Of a stretch of DNA of 64,000 nt, positions 52,363 to 63,236 are shown in pieces. The stretch is from Proteus vulgaris. GTDB taxonomy: Bacteria; Pseudomonadota; Gammaproteobacteria; Enterobacterales; Enterobacteriaceae. The position numbers were made by a program, and so were the translations under genes. The notes under the pieces are model-generated. The model ran no database searches, was not told the DNA's origin, and worked only from the letters and a program-made list of their open reading frames with translations. The stretch spans positions 248,001 through 312,000 of the forward strand of contig NZ_JAEHOQ010000001.1 of NCBI RefSeq assembly GCF_016239305.1, written 5' to 3'. Numbering within the stretch: position 1 is the stretch's first letter; each line of letters opens with the position of its first letter.

Positions 52363-53382
52363 TTAACAAATACGAGGCAGTGGCTCGTTATAGGGTAAGT
52401 CAAGAATACGACTCGTACCGAAAATTCCAGTTAAACGAATATAGCTATCCGTTGTAACTTCACCGATAGTACAAGCATCTTTGCCTAAAGGATGTTGATG
52501 TAAAGCATCAAGAACTCGTGCTTCAGCGTCAGGCGATACCACTAAAACGATTTTACCTTCGTTAGCAAAATTAAGCGCCTCAAGGCCTAACAATTCGCAT
52601 ACACCACGAACGGCTTGTTTCATTGGCAATTTGCTTTCATGTATATTCATGCCACAACCGCTGGCTTGGGCAAATTCATGCAAAATTGCTGTCACTCCGC
52701 CTCGTGTTGCATCACGTAATGCACGAATACCTTCAAGTTGGCGTAAAGGTGCAATCATTGGCTCAAGAACAGCGCAATCACTTTGTAGGTCTGCTTCTAA
52801 TCCTAGATTTTCACGAAGATTAAGAATTGTTGCACCATGATCACCAATCGTACCACTCACTAAGATCTTATCACCGGCTTTGATATTGCTTGCGGCCCAA
52901 TTAATTTGGGTTGGAATAACCCCAATGCCTGCAGTATTGATAAAGATCTTATCCGCGGCACCACGGGGAACCACTTTTGTATCTCCAGTGACAATTTGTA
53001 TCCCTGCTTGTGACGCTGCTTTTGCCATCGCTAATACAAGTACTTCAAGGGTTTCAAATGGTAGTCCTTCTTCAAGAATAAAACCACATGACAGGTAACG
53101 AGGTACAGCACCACCAACAGAAAGATCGTTAGCAGTACCGCAAACAGATAATTTACCAATGTTTCCACCGGGAAAAATTATCGGATCAATCACATAACTG
53201 TCTGTACTAAAAGCAAGTCGATCACCAAGAGCTGTTAACTCATTTAACGAGATCCGCGCTTGATCTTCTTTTTCATTTAATAACGGATTATCGAACGCTT
53301 TTAAAAATAGGCCTTCGATCAGTTGTTGCATACCTTGCCCACCATTACCTTGGGCTAAGGTGATTTCATCAGGTTGTTTCAT
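52363..53382 (-). CDS. hypE: hydrogenase maturation factor HypE
   Basis: HypE dehydrates a carbamoylated C-terminal Cys to a thiocyanate, the source of the cyanide ligands of the Ni-Fe site. The 339-residue PurM-like protein has the ATP-site region FSTDSYVIDP, GDTKVVPRGAADKIFINTAG, the Gly-rich SGTIGDHGATILN, and the essential C-terminal PRIC with the acceptor Cys as last residue. Overlaps hypD by 4 bases. Confidence 0.97.
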   Translation of the reverse strand: MKQPDEITLAQGNGGQGMQQLIEGLFLKAFDNPLLNEKEDQARISLNELTALGDRLAFSTDSYVIDPIIFPGGNIGKLSVCGTANDLSVGGAVPRYLSCGFILEEGLPFETLEVLVLAMAKAASQAGIQIVTGDTKVVPRGAADKIFINTAGIGVIPTQINWAASNIKAGDKILVSGTIGDHGATILNLRENLGLEADLQSDCAVLEPMIAPLRQLEGIRALRDATRGGVTAILHEFAQASGCGMNIHESKLPMKQAVRGVCELLGLEALNFANEGKIVLVVSPDAEARVLDALHQHPLGKDACTIGEVTTDSYIRLTGIFGTSRILDLPYNEPLPRIC

Positions 53383-54515
53383 ATATTACCTTCACGGCGA
53401 TACTGATAATAAGCCGCACATGCCCCTTCTGATGACACCATTAAAGCACCTAATGCGGTTTCTGGCGTACAGCTTTTGCCAAATAACGGGCAATCCGAAG
53501 GTTTGCATCGTCCTGTTAATACATCACCGCAGCGAGATTGTGGGTTATCTGCCACTTTTTGTGGTGCGGGCGTAAAACGTAACTCCGCATCAAACTCAGA
53601 ATAAGCAGGTGTTAATTGAATACCTGACATTGGGATCTCGCCCAATCCACGCCACTCACTGGTTTCTTTTAACATAAATACATCTTTCAGCGCTTTTTGA
53701 GCTAGCTTATTACCTTCGTTTGGTACAATGCGACTATATTGGTTTTCAATACTTAAAACATAATCTACATTTTCTGCTTTTGCTTTAAGCTGTTTAATGA
53801 CCATCAGTATAGCTTGCAATAAGTCTAATGGTTCAAATCCTGTCACCACAAAAGGCTTTTCAAATTCATCACATAGCGGTTGATATGGTGTACACCCAAT
53901 CACCATACTCACATGCCCCGGTGCAATAAAGCCATCAATACGAACATCATCTTGCTCGAGTAAACAACGCAAAGTAGGTACGATAGTAATGTGCTGACAA
54001 AATAGAGAAAAGTTTTTAAGTCCACGCAATTTTGCTTGTTGTAGCGTCATTGCAGTACTTGGCATAGTTGTTTCAAAACCTAAACCGAAAAAAACAACTT
54101 GTTTATCTGGGTTATCTTGAGCAATTTTCAGTGAATCAAGCGGTGAGTAAACAATACGAATATCGCTACCACGACGACGCGCATCCAGCATTGAACCATT
54201 ACGACCCGGCACACGCATTGCATCACCAAATGTGCAGAAAATCACATCAGGACGTGCTGCGATTTCTAAACATGCATCAATTCGCCCCATAGGTAATACA
54301 CAAACCGGGCAACCCGGCCCATGAACAAATTCAATCTCTTCAGGTAATAAGCGATCTAAACCAAATTTAAAAATGGCATGTGTATGCCCACCACACACTT
54401 CCATAATTTGTAATGGACGTGTAATCGGCTGAGGCCATTGTGAAATGGTTTCACGAATTTGAGCAAGTAAGGCTTTCGCAAGTTCGGGATCACGAAATTC
54501 ATCAACGTACTGCAT
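53379..54515 (-). CDS. hypD: hydrogenase maturation factor HypD
   Basis: HypD with HypC assembles the Fe(CN)2CO unit. The product has an iron-sulfur site and the redox motifs [38 protein letters not shown], and the C-terminal Cys cluster [23 protein letters not shown] took ATG 54515 because GAAGAGG sits at proper distance; ATG 54518 is possible and a TTG at 54530 unlikely. It overlaps the hypC end by 14 bases. Confidence 0.96.
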   Translation of the reverse strand: MQYVDEFRDPELAKALLAQIRETISQWPQPITRPLQIMEVCGGHTHAIFKFGLDRLLPEEIEFVHGPGCPVCVLPMGRIDACLEIAARPDVIFCTFGDAMRVPGRNGSMLDARRRGSDIRIVYSPLDSLKIAQDNPDKQVVFFGLGFETTMPSTAMTLQQAKLRGLKNFSLFCQHITIVPTLRCLLEQDDVRIDGFIAPGHVSMVIGCTPYQPLCDEFEKPFVVTGFEPLDLLQAILMVIKQLKAKAENVDYVLSIENQYSRIVPNEGNKLAQKALKDVFMLKETSEWRGLGEIPMSGIQLTPAYSEFDAELRFTPAPQKVADNPQSRCGDVLTGRCKPSDCPLFGKSCTPETALGALMVSSEGACAAYYQYRREGNI

Positions 54516-54768
54516 CATCAGCCTCTTCAAGGGTTACACCATAAACATGCTGTAATGCATCAAGGGTATCTTGTGCTTCCTGCTCATCAAGAATACTCAT
54601 AGCAAATCCCACATGAATTAGCACCCATTTACCTAATAATTCATTTGGTTCGCCTTCACATACCATTGAAATATTAACAGCACGTTTGATGCCACTGACT
54701 TCGGCATAAGCGAGTTGGTGGACGTCTTCGCCCACCTCAACAATCTTAGCTGGAACACCTAAGCACAT
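54502..54768 (-). CDS. hypC: hydrogenase maturation chaperone HypC/HybG
   Basis: An 88-residue chaperone that holds the iron unit with HypD and binds the large-subunit precursor. It has the invariant N-terminal MCLGVPAK with Cys2 and the OB-fold end [18 protein letters not shown]. Wording such as VGEDVHQLA is closer to E. coli HybG (hydrogenase-2 specific) than to HypC, which fits its place behind hyb genes. ATG 54768 gives the required MC start; it overlaps the end of hypB by 10 bases. Confidence 0.94.
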   Translation of the reverse strand: MCLGVPAKIVEVGEDVHQLAYAEVSGIKRAVNISMVCEGEPNELLGKWVLIHVGFAMSILDEQEAQDTLDALQHVYGVTLEEADDAVR

Positions 54769-55991
54769 AAACGACTCTCCAACCAAGCTAACCACGCTTC
54801 CATGCCTTCACCAGTGGTTGCCGATAATGCGATAATTTCGATATTAGGGTTAACGCGGCGAGCAGATTCGATACAGGCTTGAACATCAATATTAAGATGG
54901 GGCACTAAATCAATCTTGTTGATAATCATTAAGTCAGCCGCGGCGAACATATGCGGATATTTCAGTGGCTTATCTTCACCTTCAGTGACAGAAAGAATAG
55001 CCACTTTATGTTTTTCACCCAAATCAAAACTGGCTGGACACACTAAATTACCCACATTTTCAATAAAGAGAACACTATTATCCTGCAAGCCTAATTGGTG
55101 TGTTGCATCATGCACCATTTGTGCATCTAGATGACAACCTTTACCTGTATTCACTTGAATAGCAGGAACACCCGTTTCACGGATACGATCAGCATCATTG
55201 GTAGTTTGCTGATCGCCTTCGATCACGGCACAAGGGACGCGTTGCGCTAACTGTTTTAACGTTTGTGTTAACAGTGTGGTTTTACCAGAACCGGGACTTG
55301 AAACGAGATTTAATGCCAACACATTTTGTTGTTCAAAATGCTCACGGTTATGAACGGCAATACGGTTATTTTTATCCAACACATCCATTTCAATTTTCAG
55401 CATACGCTTTTGGCTAATACCGGGAGCATGTGTCCCTGCTTCACCTTGGCCATAATGCATATTTTGATTTTCAATCACAGGGCTAAATTGTTCTTCATGA
55501 TCATGGTTGTGATCATGGCTGTGATCGCGCGAATGACTATGGGAATGCCCATGACTATGATCGTGAGCATGTTCGTGAGAGTGACTGTGTGGATGATCGT
55601 GCTCATGATGATCATGCTGGTGATGATCGTCATGCCCATGATGATGCTCATGGAAAACAGGGGTTTCGTTTAGCTGTGTATCGTTATGAAAATGGAGATG
55701 AACATCACCGCTGTTATGATAATAGTGATGATGAACAATGATAGGCTGACCATTAGTTTCGTAGTTATGCTTATGCTTTTGTTCAGACTTATCAATATAT
55801 TTATGAACAGTATTCGCTGGAGTAGCCTTGTGTTCATGATGGTGATCATGCCCATGATGGTCGTGATCATGATGATGACCGTGGTCGTGATGATCATGGT
55901 CGTGAGAGTGATGATGGTGGTGCTCATGTGAATGAGGCTCAACGCCTTCAATTCTGACATTGCCTTCGCCACAACCGCAAGTGCTACACAT
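54759..55991 (-). CDS. hypB: hydrogenase nickel-insertion GTPase HypB with very large His-rich domain
   Basis: HypB is the GTPase that delivers nickel to hydrogenase large subunits. The 410-residue protein is about 120 residues longer than E. coli HypB (290). It starts with the high-affinity nickel motif CSTCGC. Residues of about 19-165 contain about 60 histidines in HDH/HSH/HHH patterns, in two main blocks with a linker. The GTPase domain follows: P-loop [11 protein letters not shown], metal-site Cys and His ([12 protein letters not shown]), [15 protein letters not shown] and NKIDL. The His region points to nickel storage. Confidence 0.96.
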   Translation of the reverse strand: MCSTCGCGEGNVRIEGVEPHSHEHHHHHSHDHDHHDHGHHHDHDHHGHDHHHEHKATPANTVHKYIDKSEQKHKHNYETNGQPIIVHHHYYHNSGDVHLHFHNDTQLNETPVFHEHHHGHDDHHQHDHHEHDHPHSHSHEHAHDHSHGHSHSHSRDHSHDHNHDHEEQFSPVIENQNMHYGQGEAGTHAPGISQKRMLKIEMDVLDKNNRIAVHNREHFEQQNVLALNLVSSPGSGKTTLLTQTLKQLAQRVPCAVIEGDQQTTNDADRIRETGVPAIQVNTGKGCHLDAQMVHDATHQLGLQDNSVLFIENVGNLVCPASFDLGEKHKVAILSVTEGEDKPLKYPHMFAAADLMIINKIDLVPHLNIDVQACIESARRVNPNIEIIALSATTGEGMEAWLAWLESRLCA

Positions 55992-56053
55992 ATTCTGACT
56001 CCTGTACTATTCAATAAGAAGAATGTGACTCTGTGTCGCGTAAAATTTCTACA

Positions 56054-56548
56054 CTATGATCTTAACTGACCACGGAAGAGAGAACGACGACTTAAATCAA
56101 CTTCTGCTACGGATTGTGTCTGAACAGGAAGAGAAAGTGCCATTTTTACACTATTTTCAACCAACTCAACAGCATGTTCACCTGTTAGGTGTCTATCAAG
56201 TGGTGACATTAATGAACAAGCAAGATATTGCATACCACCCGTAAGCTCGCCCACAACAAATTTAATCTGTCCACAAGGTAATTCTAATCCAATACGATCA
56301 CCCACTTTACGATGTGGCCATTCTTGTGACGGTCCCGGAAAGACGACAAGCTCTAACATCCAAGGCGTTAAAACAGATCCAATCCACTGATTTTCAAATA
56401 AGGTAAAACCACCTGCTTTTACAGGGATGCCTTCTCGATAAAAAGGAAGCCCTTTCATCTCTTTTTCAGCAATTTCACTAAAACGTGCTTCAAGTTGCTC
56501 AACAGGAGGTTCGTCATATCCTAGGATATCCCAGCTTAATTCACTCAT
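56054..56548 (-). CDS. hybE: hydrogenase-2 assembly chaperone HybE
   Basis: HybE is a proofreading chaperone that keeps the Tat-signal-bearing small subunit HybO from premature export. The 164-residue product follows the E. coli protein with FENQWIGSVLTPWMLELVVFPG and GGMQYLACSLMSPLDRHL. A 4-base overlap joins it to hybD; 62 bases separate it from hypB, where E. coli has hybF (a HypA homologue). Confidence 0.94.
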   Translation of the reverse strand: MSELSWDILGYDEPPVEQLEARFSEIAEKEMKGLPFYREGIPVKAGGFTLFENQWIGSVLTPWMLELVVFPGPSQEWPHRKVGDRIGLELPCGQIKFVVGELTGGMQYLACSLMSPLDRHLTGEHAVELVENSVKMALSLPVQTQSVAEVDLSRRSLFRGQLRS

Positions 56549-57033
56549 GCTGTTACCTCTTTAGGTGTGACAGGAATGCCGTATTCACGCAAAATATTCA
56601 CCACATGCTCTAATGCAATTTCCATTGATTTTTCACCAATGTCAGACAATGACATGCTTGGCTCTAATGATGCAGGTTCAATGCCCACTAAAATAAGCTT
56701 ACGAGGAAATTCATCCGTCATACGCAAAGCCATTAGTACATCAGATAAACCTAGTTGATGAGGAGAAATTTTCTGTGTAAAAAGTGCAGGAACATCATCA
56801 TCATGTAAGATAAAAATACTGCCTGGTTCATGATTACTTCTTACTGCATCGGCAACAATCAGCAAATCTCTTGCAGCAATATCTTGCAAAATTTCCATAC
56901 CTGATGTGCCACCATCAATAACATCGACGTTCTCTGGTAAAGAGAAGCGCTCTTCGAGCGCCTCTACTATACGAACACCAATGCCTTCATCGCTTAGTAA
57001 TAAATTACCAATACCTAAGACGAGAGTTCGCAT
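56545..57033 (-). CDS. hybD: hydrogenase-2 maturation endopeptidase HybD
   Basis: HybD cuts the C-terminal extension of HybC after nickel insertion. The 162-residue protease has the family start LVLGIGNLLLSDEGIGVRIVEAL with the nickel-binding Glu, VIDGGTSGMEIL with the Asp and SPHQLGLSDVL with the His. Its substrate is encoded directly upstream. Confidence 0.96.
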   Translation of the reverse strand: MRTLVLGIGNLLLSDEGIGVRIVEALEERFSLPENVDVIDGGTSGMEILQDIAARDLLIVADAVRSNHEPGSIFILHDDDVPALFTQKISPHQLGLSDVLMALRMTDEFPRKLILVGIEPASLEPSMSLSDIGEKSMEIALEHVVNILREYGIPVTPKEVTA

Positions 57034-58736
57034 TATAATACCTTCACCTTACTTAGCTCTTTACCTGTTAAATCAACCATATGCACAGCACATGCCATAC
57101 ATGGGTCAAAGGAGTGGATCGTTCTTACCACTTCTAACGGCTTTTTCGGATCAGCAACAGGTGTACCCACCAATGATAGCTCATAAGGACCCGGTTCATC
57201 ATTAAAGTTACGAGGACCCGCGTTCCATGTTGATGGAACAACTGCCTGATAGTTAGTAATTTTACCGTCTTTAAACACGATCCAGTGAGATAGCATACCG
57301 CGAGAGGCTTCTTCGAAACCGACACCACGATACTCTTTACCTGGTTCAAACTCTGGTTTAATAAAGGCGGCGGTGTCGCCACGACCGATATTATCAACCA
57401 GTGATTGCCATAAAGAGGCTAGTGATTCTTGTAACACACACGCATGGACAGTACGCCCAATAATGCGTCCCCAAGTCGATTCAAGTTGCTCGGTCACCAG
57501 TGTTTCATTGGTTAATTGAGTATAGATCTTGTTGATGTCGTTATAGTTTCTAACCGTTCCTTCGTGTTTACCCGCTAAACCGCACACTAACCATGCTAGC
57601 GTGCCGACTTCTACAGGCTTGCCATAGAATGTTGGTGATTTAACCCATGAGTATTTGTTGTTCTCATCCCAACCTGTGTATTTAGGACGAGTTAAACCTT
57701 CCCATGGTTTTAATGGTTCATCATCCTCATACCATGCGTGTTTACCACTTTCTTCGATACCGTCTTTCAGGTTCTGATCTTTCCAGTCTTTAATTGGTCG
57801 ATAAGTAGAGAAATCAATCCCTTCCATATAACCACCAGACAGTAAAAACTCAGTGTTGTTACCATTAATTGGTAATTCAGGTACAGACAGATAGTAGTTA
57901 GCACCTTTACCGATTTTTAACCATTCAGGATAATAAGCAGCAAAAATAGCAGTATCCACTTTATAAACTTGGTTAACAAAATCACCCAGCTTGTCGATAA
58001 AGCTTTTCACGTACATTAAACGTTCTAGGTTGAGAACACTTGGCGCATCAAGGTTAATCGGGTTAGCCACGCCACCCACAGCCAAGTTTTGGATATGAGG
58101 GGTTTTACCGCCCAAAATAGCCACAATACGGTTTGCATCACGCTGGCACTCAAGTGCTTGCAAGTAGTGAGCGACCGCAATCAAGTTAACTTCTGGTGGT
58201 AATTTCATGGCTGAGTGACCCCAGTAACCATTAGCAAAAATACCTAACTGGCCACTGTCCACTAAACCTTGGATTTTTTTCTGTACTTTTCTGAATTCTT
58301 CAGCAGAGTTCAGATGCCATTCAGAAACCCCTTTTAACATCGCTGATGCTTTTTCAGGATCGGCTTGTAATGCAGAAGTGATATCAACCCAGTCCATCGC
58401 AGAAAGCTGGTAGAAGTGAACAATATGGTCATGGATGATATGTGAACCTAAAATCAAGTTACGGATATACTGTGCATTCACAGGAATATCCATACCTAAA
58501 GCATCTTCTACAGCACGTACTGAGGCAATTGCGTGAACTGTCGTACAAACACCACAAATACGTTGCACGATAATCCATGCATCACGAGGATCGCTTCCTT
58601 TTAGGATCTCCTCCATTCCGCGCCACATGGTACCGGAAGACCAAGCCTTAACAACTTTTCCGTTATCAATTTCACAATCGACGCGTAAATGCCCTTCAAT
58701 ACGGGTAATAGGATCAATAGTAATGCGTTGGCTCAT
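57033..58736 (-). CDS. hybC: hydrogenase-2 large subunit HybC
   Basis: HybC carries the Ni-Fe active site that oxidises hydrogen in the periplasm. The 567-residue protein has the L1 motif RICGVCTTVHA near residue 59 and the C-terminal L2 motif DPCMACAVH followed by a 15-residue tail (from MVDLTG), which HybD removes after the His. All four nickel-site cysteines are present, with no selenocysteine. Length equals E. coli HybC. Confidence 0.97.
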   Translation of the reverse strand: MSQRITIDPITRIEGHLRVDCEIDNGKVVKAWSSGTMWRGMEEILKGSDPRDAWIIVQRICGVCTTVHAIASVRAVEDALGMDIPVNAQYIRNLILGSHIIHDHIVHFYQLSAMDWVDITSALQADPEKASAMLKGVSEWHLNSAEEFRKVQKKIQGLVDSGQLGIFANGYWGHSAMKLPPEVNLIAVAHYLQALECQRDANRIVAILGGKTPHIQNLAVGGVANPINLDAPSVLNLERLMYVKSFIDKLGDFVNQVYKVDTAIFAAYYPEWLKIGKGANYYLSVPELPINGNNTEFLLSGGYMEGIDFSTYRPIKDWKDQNLKDGIEESGKHAWYEDDEPLKPWEGLTRPKYTGWDENNKYSWVKSPTFYGKPVEVGTLAWLVCGLAGKHEGTVRNYNDINKIYTQLTNETLVTEQLESTWGRIIGRTVHACVLQESLASLWQSLVDNIGRGDTAAFIKPEFEPGKEYRGVGFEEASRGMLSHWIVFKDGKITNYQAVVPSTWNAGPRNFNDEPGPYELSLVGTPVADPKKPLEVVRTIHSFDPCMACAVHMVDLTGKELSKVKVL

Positions 58737-59914
58737 GATTTAACCTCAGCCTTTTTTAATTGTATATTTGAGTCTGTTTGTGCAGGTAAAACCGGCAGTA
58801 AACGGATAATAAGAATGTAAGCTGTTACTTCAAATGCAACGAAACCAATAGAAATCAGCAATTCACTTGCTGTTGGGAAATAGTGGTAACCATTGCCTGG
58901 ATTGTAAGCAACTAAAGAGTAGTTCATACGCCACATTGCTGCGCCAATTAAGATAAAGACAGCACAGACAAACAGCATTTTTGGGCTACGGCGATTATTA
59001 TTTAAATGCATCAAAATAAGAGGAAGTAATAACAATGCACTTTCAGCAATAAATAACCACGAGAACATATCCCCATTTCCGATATAACTCAGCTTACCGT
59101 TCCAAATAATTTCACCCCAGCGACAGACCAAGAACGCAATCAGTAGCACTTCGATCACTTTAGTTAACTTGGTAAATAGCGGTGTTTCATCATCATTCAT
59201 GGTACGGCTTGCTTTTAGCAAAGAACCTTCAAAAATAACGATAGTGAAACCAAGAAGGAAAGCAGTTAACAGAGAAAACAGCGGTAACATCTCATAAGAT
59301 TGCCACAATGGATGTACTTTCCAACCCGCTGAAATCATTAATGATCCCATTGAAGATTGGTGCATAGTTGGCAGTAAAGCACCAAGACCAATAATAAAGA
59401 ACATCGCTTTGTTAAGACGTTTCAACGACACTTTCCAGCCTAAACGTTCTAATAACGCAGGTAAGAATTCTAATGCCATCACCATAATATAGATGGTCAT
59501 ACAGGTCGCTGTTTCAAACAACACTGAGTTAACGTTAAAGTATTGTGGCATAAAGAAGTGAGGCATGTTCCAATAACGACCGATATCAATAGCAATGGAT
59601 AAACCACCTAATGAATAGCCGAACAAGCTCGCTAATAATGCGGGACGCACTAATGGATGAAACTCGCCTTTATTAAAGACATAAACAGCCCATGCAAGTG
59701 CCCAACCGCCACATGCAAAACCTGTTCCTATCAATAAGTCAAAGGCAATCCAAATACCCCAAGGATATCCCCCATTCAGGTCAGAGACATCACCTAGACC
59801 TAATACCAAACGCTTACCAATAAGAATAAAACCGAGCACAGCAAGCGGTAAAAACACTCTTACAGCGAGAGTAAATAACTTACCGCCAAGTGGACGAGGA
59901 TCATGACTCGACAT
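58733..59914 (-). CDS. hybB: hydrogenase-2 membrane subunit HybB
   Basis: HybB is the NrfD-type integral membrane subunit that links the hydrogenase to the quinone pool. The 393-residue protein has about ten membrane segments; [44 protein letters not shown] and [20 protein letters not shown] are near identical to E. coli. ATG 59914 was chosen because AAGGAGG precedes it; it overlaps hybA by 14 bases. An upstream-extended frame runs through hybA codons. Confidence 0.95.
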   Translation of the reverse strand: MSSHDPRPLGGKLFTLAVRVFLPLAVLGFILIGKRLVLGLGDVSDLNGGYPWGIWIAFDLLIGTGFACGGWALAWAVYVFNKGEFHPLVRPALLASLFGYSLGGLSIAIDIGRYWNMPHFFMPQYFNVNSVLFETATCMTIYIMVMALEFLPALLERLGWKVSLKRLNKAMFFIIGLGALLPTMHQSSMGSLMISAGWKVHPLWQSYEMLPLFSLLTAFLLGFTIVIFEGSLLKASRTMNDDETPLFTKLTKVIEVLLIAFLVCRWGEIIWNGKLSYIGNGDMFSWLFIAESALLLLPLILMHLNNNRRSPKMLFVCAVFILIGAAMWRMNYSLVAYNPGNGYHYFPTASELLISIGFVAFEVTAYILIIRLLPVLPAQTDSNIQLKKAEVKS

Positions 59915-60914
59915 CGTTATCCTCCTTGTGGTGTTCTTGCTCTTGTTTTTTACTATTACGGTTAACCAAATAGGTGATCCCTGCAAGGGCCGCTATTGGT
60001 AATACCATGCCTTTATAAAGCGTGTGTTGAATATGTTCAGAACGCGCACCTGTAGATAATGGTGCTACTTCTGGCATTCCTAAATTGTCAAAAGGTACCG
60101 CTGAAAGTACCATAACTTGCGTACCACCACCTTCAAACTCACCATAGATATGATCTTGATATTCAGGAATTTTATGCAGATAAGTATCGCCGCCACTAAT
60201 GGTTTGACGTGGGTAATGATATTCCTCACCCGCTTTTTTCGCTAAACGACGTTTTGCTTCTTCAAGCAATTCTTCTCGTGTACCGAAAATAACCGCCCCC
60301 GTTGGACACACTTCAACACAACCTGGTAATAAGCCTTTGTCTAAACGCTCAACACCTTTTTGGTTACAAAGCTCACATTTGTAGAGCTTACCAAATGGAT
60401 CGTCGTAGTCGTATTTTGGAATGTTATAAGGGCATCCCACCATACAGTAACGACAACCTGTACAGATATCTGCGTGATAATGGACAATACCGGTTTTTGG
60501 ATCTTTGGTTAACGCAGAAACAGGACAAACAGAAACACAGTTTGCATCAACACAATGCATACATTGTTTCTTAATAAAGGCATAACCGTTTTCCAGTTGG
60601 TCTTTATTTTCACCAGTACCATCACGCCAAATTTGAATAATGTTATTTGTGTAAGGACTTAATTTGTCATTGTTTGACCAAATCGGATCACCATTGGCGT
60701 AAGTATCACCACGCTCCATTGGCTCCGGGTGATTGATTTCCTGACATTTTGTGACACATGCTTGACAGCCTACACATAATGTAGAGTCATAGAGCATACC
60801 GAGAGACCCAGGAATTGGGGGACGGTTCTGCGCCGCAGCATGACTCGCAGTGGGAGCCATTCCCGCAAGGAGAACTCCACCTGATGCCAGCTTAAAGAAA
60901 TGACGCCTATTCAC
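59901..60914 (-). CDS. hybA: hydrogenase-2 ferredoxin-type subunit HybA
   Basis: HybA passes electrons from HybO to HybB. The 337-residue protein has a Tat signal ([13 protein letters not shown] and a hydrophobic part), four cluster motifs: [38 protein letters not shown] and CELC...CVEVCP, and one C-terminal membrane anchor ([15 protein letters not shown]). It overlaps hybO by 4 bases. Confidence 0.96.
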   Translation of the reverse strand: MNRRHFFKLASGGVLLAGMAPTASHAAAQNRPPIPGSLGMLYDSTLCVGCQACVTKCQEINHPEPMERGDTYANGDPIWSNNDKLSPYTNNIIQIWRDGTGENKDQLENGYAFIKKQCMHCVDANCVSVCPVSALTKDPKTGIVHYHADICTGCRYCMVGCPYNIPKYDYDDPFGKLYKCELCNQKGVERLDKGLLPGCVEVCPTGAVIFGTREELLEEAKRRLAKKAGEEYHYPRQTISGGDTYLHKIPEYQDHIYGEFEGGGTQVMVLSAVPFDNLGMPEVAPLSTGARSEHIQHTLYKGMVLPIAALAGITYLVNRNSKKQEQEHHKEDNDVES

Positions 60915-62035
60915 CGTTTATCCTCCTGTGAGGCTCCTGTGGCATTCTTGTCACGGCCTAATTGACGCACAGCCATCACACTGACACCGGCGACAGCACC
61001 CACGACAGCACCGAGCAAGCCCGCAGCACCATAAGACACGCCACCACCTTCTTTCGCATTAACATCAGGTACTTGTGCTTTTGGTGTTGGCTGATAAACA
61101 TTCGCTAATTGGAAAATACCTTTAGTAAAGCCAATCCCTTCTTCGTTACATCCGTAACAAGGATGACCGATCCCCACAGGCCAAATTCCACCACCGACAT
61201 CACAGAATTCCAATGTTGGGCAGTTACCATAGGTTTCAGGGCCTTTACAGCCTAAATGGTATAAACACCAACCTTGACGATGACCTTCATCACCAAATTC
61301 TTTAGCAAAACGACCCGCATCAAAATGAGGGCGACGTTCACAGTTTTCGTGAATTAAACGCTCATAAGCAAAAAGCGGTCTGTTTTTGCTATCTAACTTA
61401 GGCAATTTATTGAAAGTAATAATATGTGCAACAGTTGCTAAGAAGTTGTGTGGGTTTGGTGGACATCCTGGAATATTGATAACCGTTTTACCCGGTAAAA
61501 TTGCTTCCAATGATTTAGCACCGGTTGGGTTACCCCCTGTTGCTGGCACACCACCCCATGCAGAACATGAACCAATTGCAATAATCGCAGCTGCTCCTTC
61601 AGCAGCTTCTTTGATATGCTCAAGAATAGGTTTTCCTGCAACCATACAGTAAACACCGCCATCTTTGTCTGGAATTGAACCATCGACAACGAGAACGTAC
61701 TTACCTTTATATTTCTCCATCGCGTTGTGTTTATTTTCTTCAGCTTGATCACCAAAAGCCGAAGAAAGCACTTCATGATATTCAAGTGCGATAACATCAA
61801 GTACTAGGTTTTCCAGAGTCGGGTGAGTTGCACGTAATAAAGACTCCGTACACCCTGTACACTCCTGAGCACCAATCCAGATAACGGGTGGGCGTTCAGA
61901 TGACGCCATTGCTTCTGACATTTCTGCGGCGGCTTTGCCGCTTAATCCCATGGTAGCTGACAACGCAGCACACAATTTCATAAAATCGCGTCGGTTAATA
62001 CCATGATGGGAAAAAACATTATTCCCCAAGGCCAT
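60911..62035 (-). CDS. hybO: hydrogenase-2 small subunit HybO
   Basis: HybO holds three iron-sulfur clusters that take electrons from HybC. The 374-residue precursor has a Tat signal ([18 protein letters not shown]), the proximal cluster motif [36 protein letters not shown], and the distal Cys motifs in [16 protein letters not shown]-like and HPCYGC order, ending with a hydrophobic anchor near residues 335-360. It is the first gene of the hyb-hyp run, with AGGAGA 8 bases before the ATG. Confidence 0.96.
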   Translation of the reverse strand: MALGNNVFSHHGINRRDFMKLCAALSATMGLSGKAAAEMSEAMASSERPPVIWIGAQECTGCTESLLRATHPTLENLVLDVIALEYHEVLSSAFGDQAEENKHNAMEKYKGKYVLVVDGSIPDKDGGVYCMVAGKPILEHIKEAAEGAAAIIAIGSCSAWGGVPATGGNPTGAKSLEAILPGKTVINIPGCPPNPHNFLATVAHIITFNKLPKLDSKNRPLFAYERLIHENCERRPHFDAGRFAKEFGDEGHRQGWCLYHLGCKGPETYGNCPTLEFCDVGGGIWPVGIGHPCYGCNEEGIGFTKGIFQLANVYQPTPKAQVPDVNAKEGGGVSYGAAGLLGAVVGAVAGVSVMAVRQLGRDKNATGASQEDKR

Positions 62036-62114
62036 ATATCTCTCCTGATATGATGATTTTTAATTGGAATAATTTTAAAACACCGCCTTTTTAACACTCC
62101 GACACAATAATGAC

Positions 62115-62128
62115 TTGATCATTATCAA
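62115..62128. promoter_or_regulatory. FNR box upstream of hybO
   Basis: TTGATCATTATCAA is a perfect match to TTGAT-N4-ATCAA, 80 bases upstream of the hybO start. It fits anaerobic activation of the hydrogenase operon. Confidence 0.85.
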
Positions 62129-63124
62129 GCGATAATTCATTAAAAAATAAATTATTCTTTTATGTGAGTAAAAACGTTTCAGCAATATAAGGTTTAATGC
62201 CTATATTTTATATATTTCGTCATTTTAAAATTATTAAAACGCTATTTAGTAATGATAATTTAAGTAGTAATAATTCTCATTATCTCAATAAATAGGAAGG
62301 TGTGAATTTATTAATTGTTATAAATCAACACGATAGAAATAAATCAAAAAACACTCAATTTATAAGACAATAAATTTAAAATAATACAAAATTAATAATT
62401 AATAATTTCAATTTTCTAAAAAATTTTATTAAAAATAAGTTTTAATATGTTTTTTAATTATAATGATGACTCTTGTTTTCATATTATCAACCTTTATATT
62501 ACATCATAAATAATGTTAAAAATTGCATTTCATAAACAAGAAATCATTACATTAATATATTTAATTTCAGCCTATTTTAATTACTAATTTATCCAATCTT
62601 CATTTGTTATTATTTTTTAATAATTATTGCTCTGTTTACTTTTTAATCATAAATTAACCTGTTTTTCTTATCATTTTTCATATAGTTATATGTATATTCG
62701 TTTTTGGAATAAGCTAATACCCTAGTATAAAATCGCTATAAAATTAAATATATATTGATATAAGGTAACATTCAAAAGATAAGATCATTAATAATTACTA
62801 ATTAGTAATCAATCGCGATAATTACATTAGGTTATTTTATAACATATCGAGTTTATAATGAAATTAACCTAAATAAATTTTCATGTTAAATCCTTGTTGT
62901 TATTGTGGATAAAAAAAGCACAAGTTATCGATAAAAAATCCTAAAATAAAGCATATTTCTTTTTTTTGTGAGAATAGGTAAAAGAAGTGGTCATAAATCT
63001 AAAAAATAGAAAAGTACTTTGTTAACTGTTTGTAGTTTTCAATCTGACAAAAATTTTGTAAAGAATAAGAGATAAACCAAAAGTAAAGGATAAAAGTGAA
63101 ACACATCCCCTTTAGGCTAAAATT

Positions 63125-63187
63125 TAGGAACAATAGGAACAATAGGAACAATAGGAACGATAGGAACGATAGGAACGATAGGAACAG
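63125..63187 (+). repeat. 9-bp tandem repeat, seven units
   Basis: Three units of TAGGAACAA are followed by three of TAGGAACGA and one TAGGAACAG. The order CAA x3, CGA x3 shows the array grew by duplication after a point change. No reading frame covers it. Each unit has an AGGA motif; a terminator follows 17 bases later. Confidence 0.95.
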
Positions 63188-63204
63188 AATCAGTCAACAA
63201 AATA

Positions 63205-63236
63205 AAAAGCCATAACACCGAAATGTTATGGCTTTT
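63205..63236. terminator. strong terminator after the tandem repeat
   Basis: AAAAGCCATAACA (63205-63217) and TGTTATGGCTTTT (63224-63236) form a perfect 13-bp stem with a 6-base loop. Both directions have A/T flanks. Confidence 0.85.

Noticed and set aside
54516-54530. TTG start for hypD
   Set aside because: ATG 54515 has better spacing to GAAGAGG and fits the family start.
55326-56014. Long Met/Ile/His-rich reading frames on both strands in the hypB region
   Set aside because: They are by-products of the repetitive His codons of hypB read in other frames and have no ribosome sites or known families.
57033-58736. Selenocysteine in HybC, suggested by nearby yedEF
   Set aside because: The active-site motifs read RICGVC and DPCMAC with ordinary cysteine codons and no in-frame TGA.
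63125-63187. CRISPR-like array
   Set aside because: Units of 9 bp without spacers form a simple tandem repeat, and no cas gene is near.
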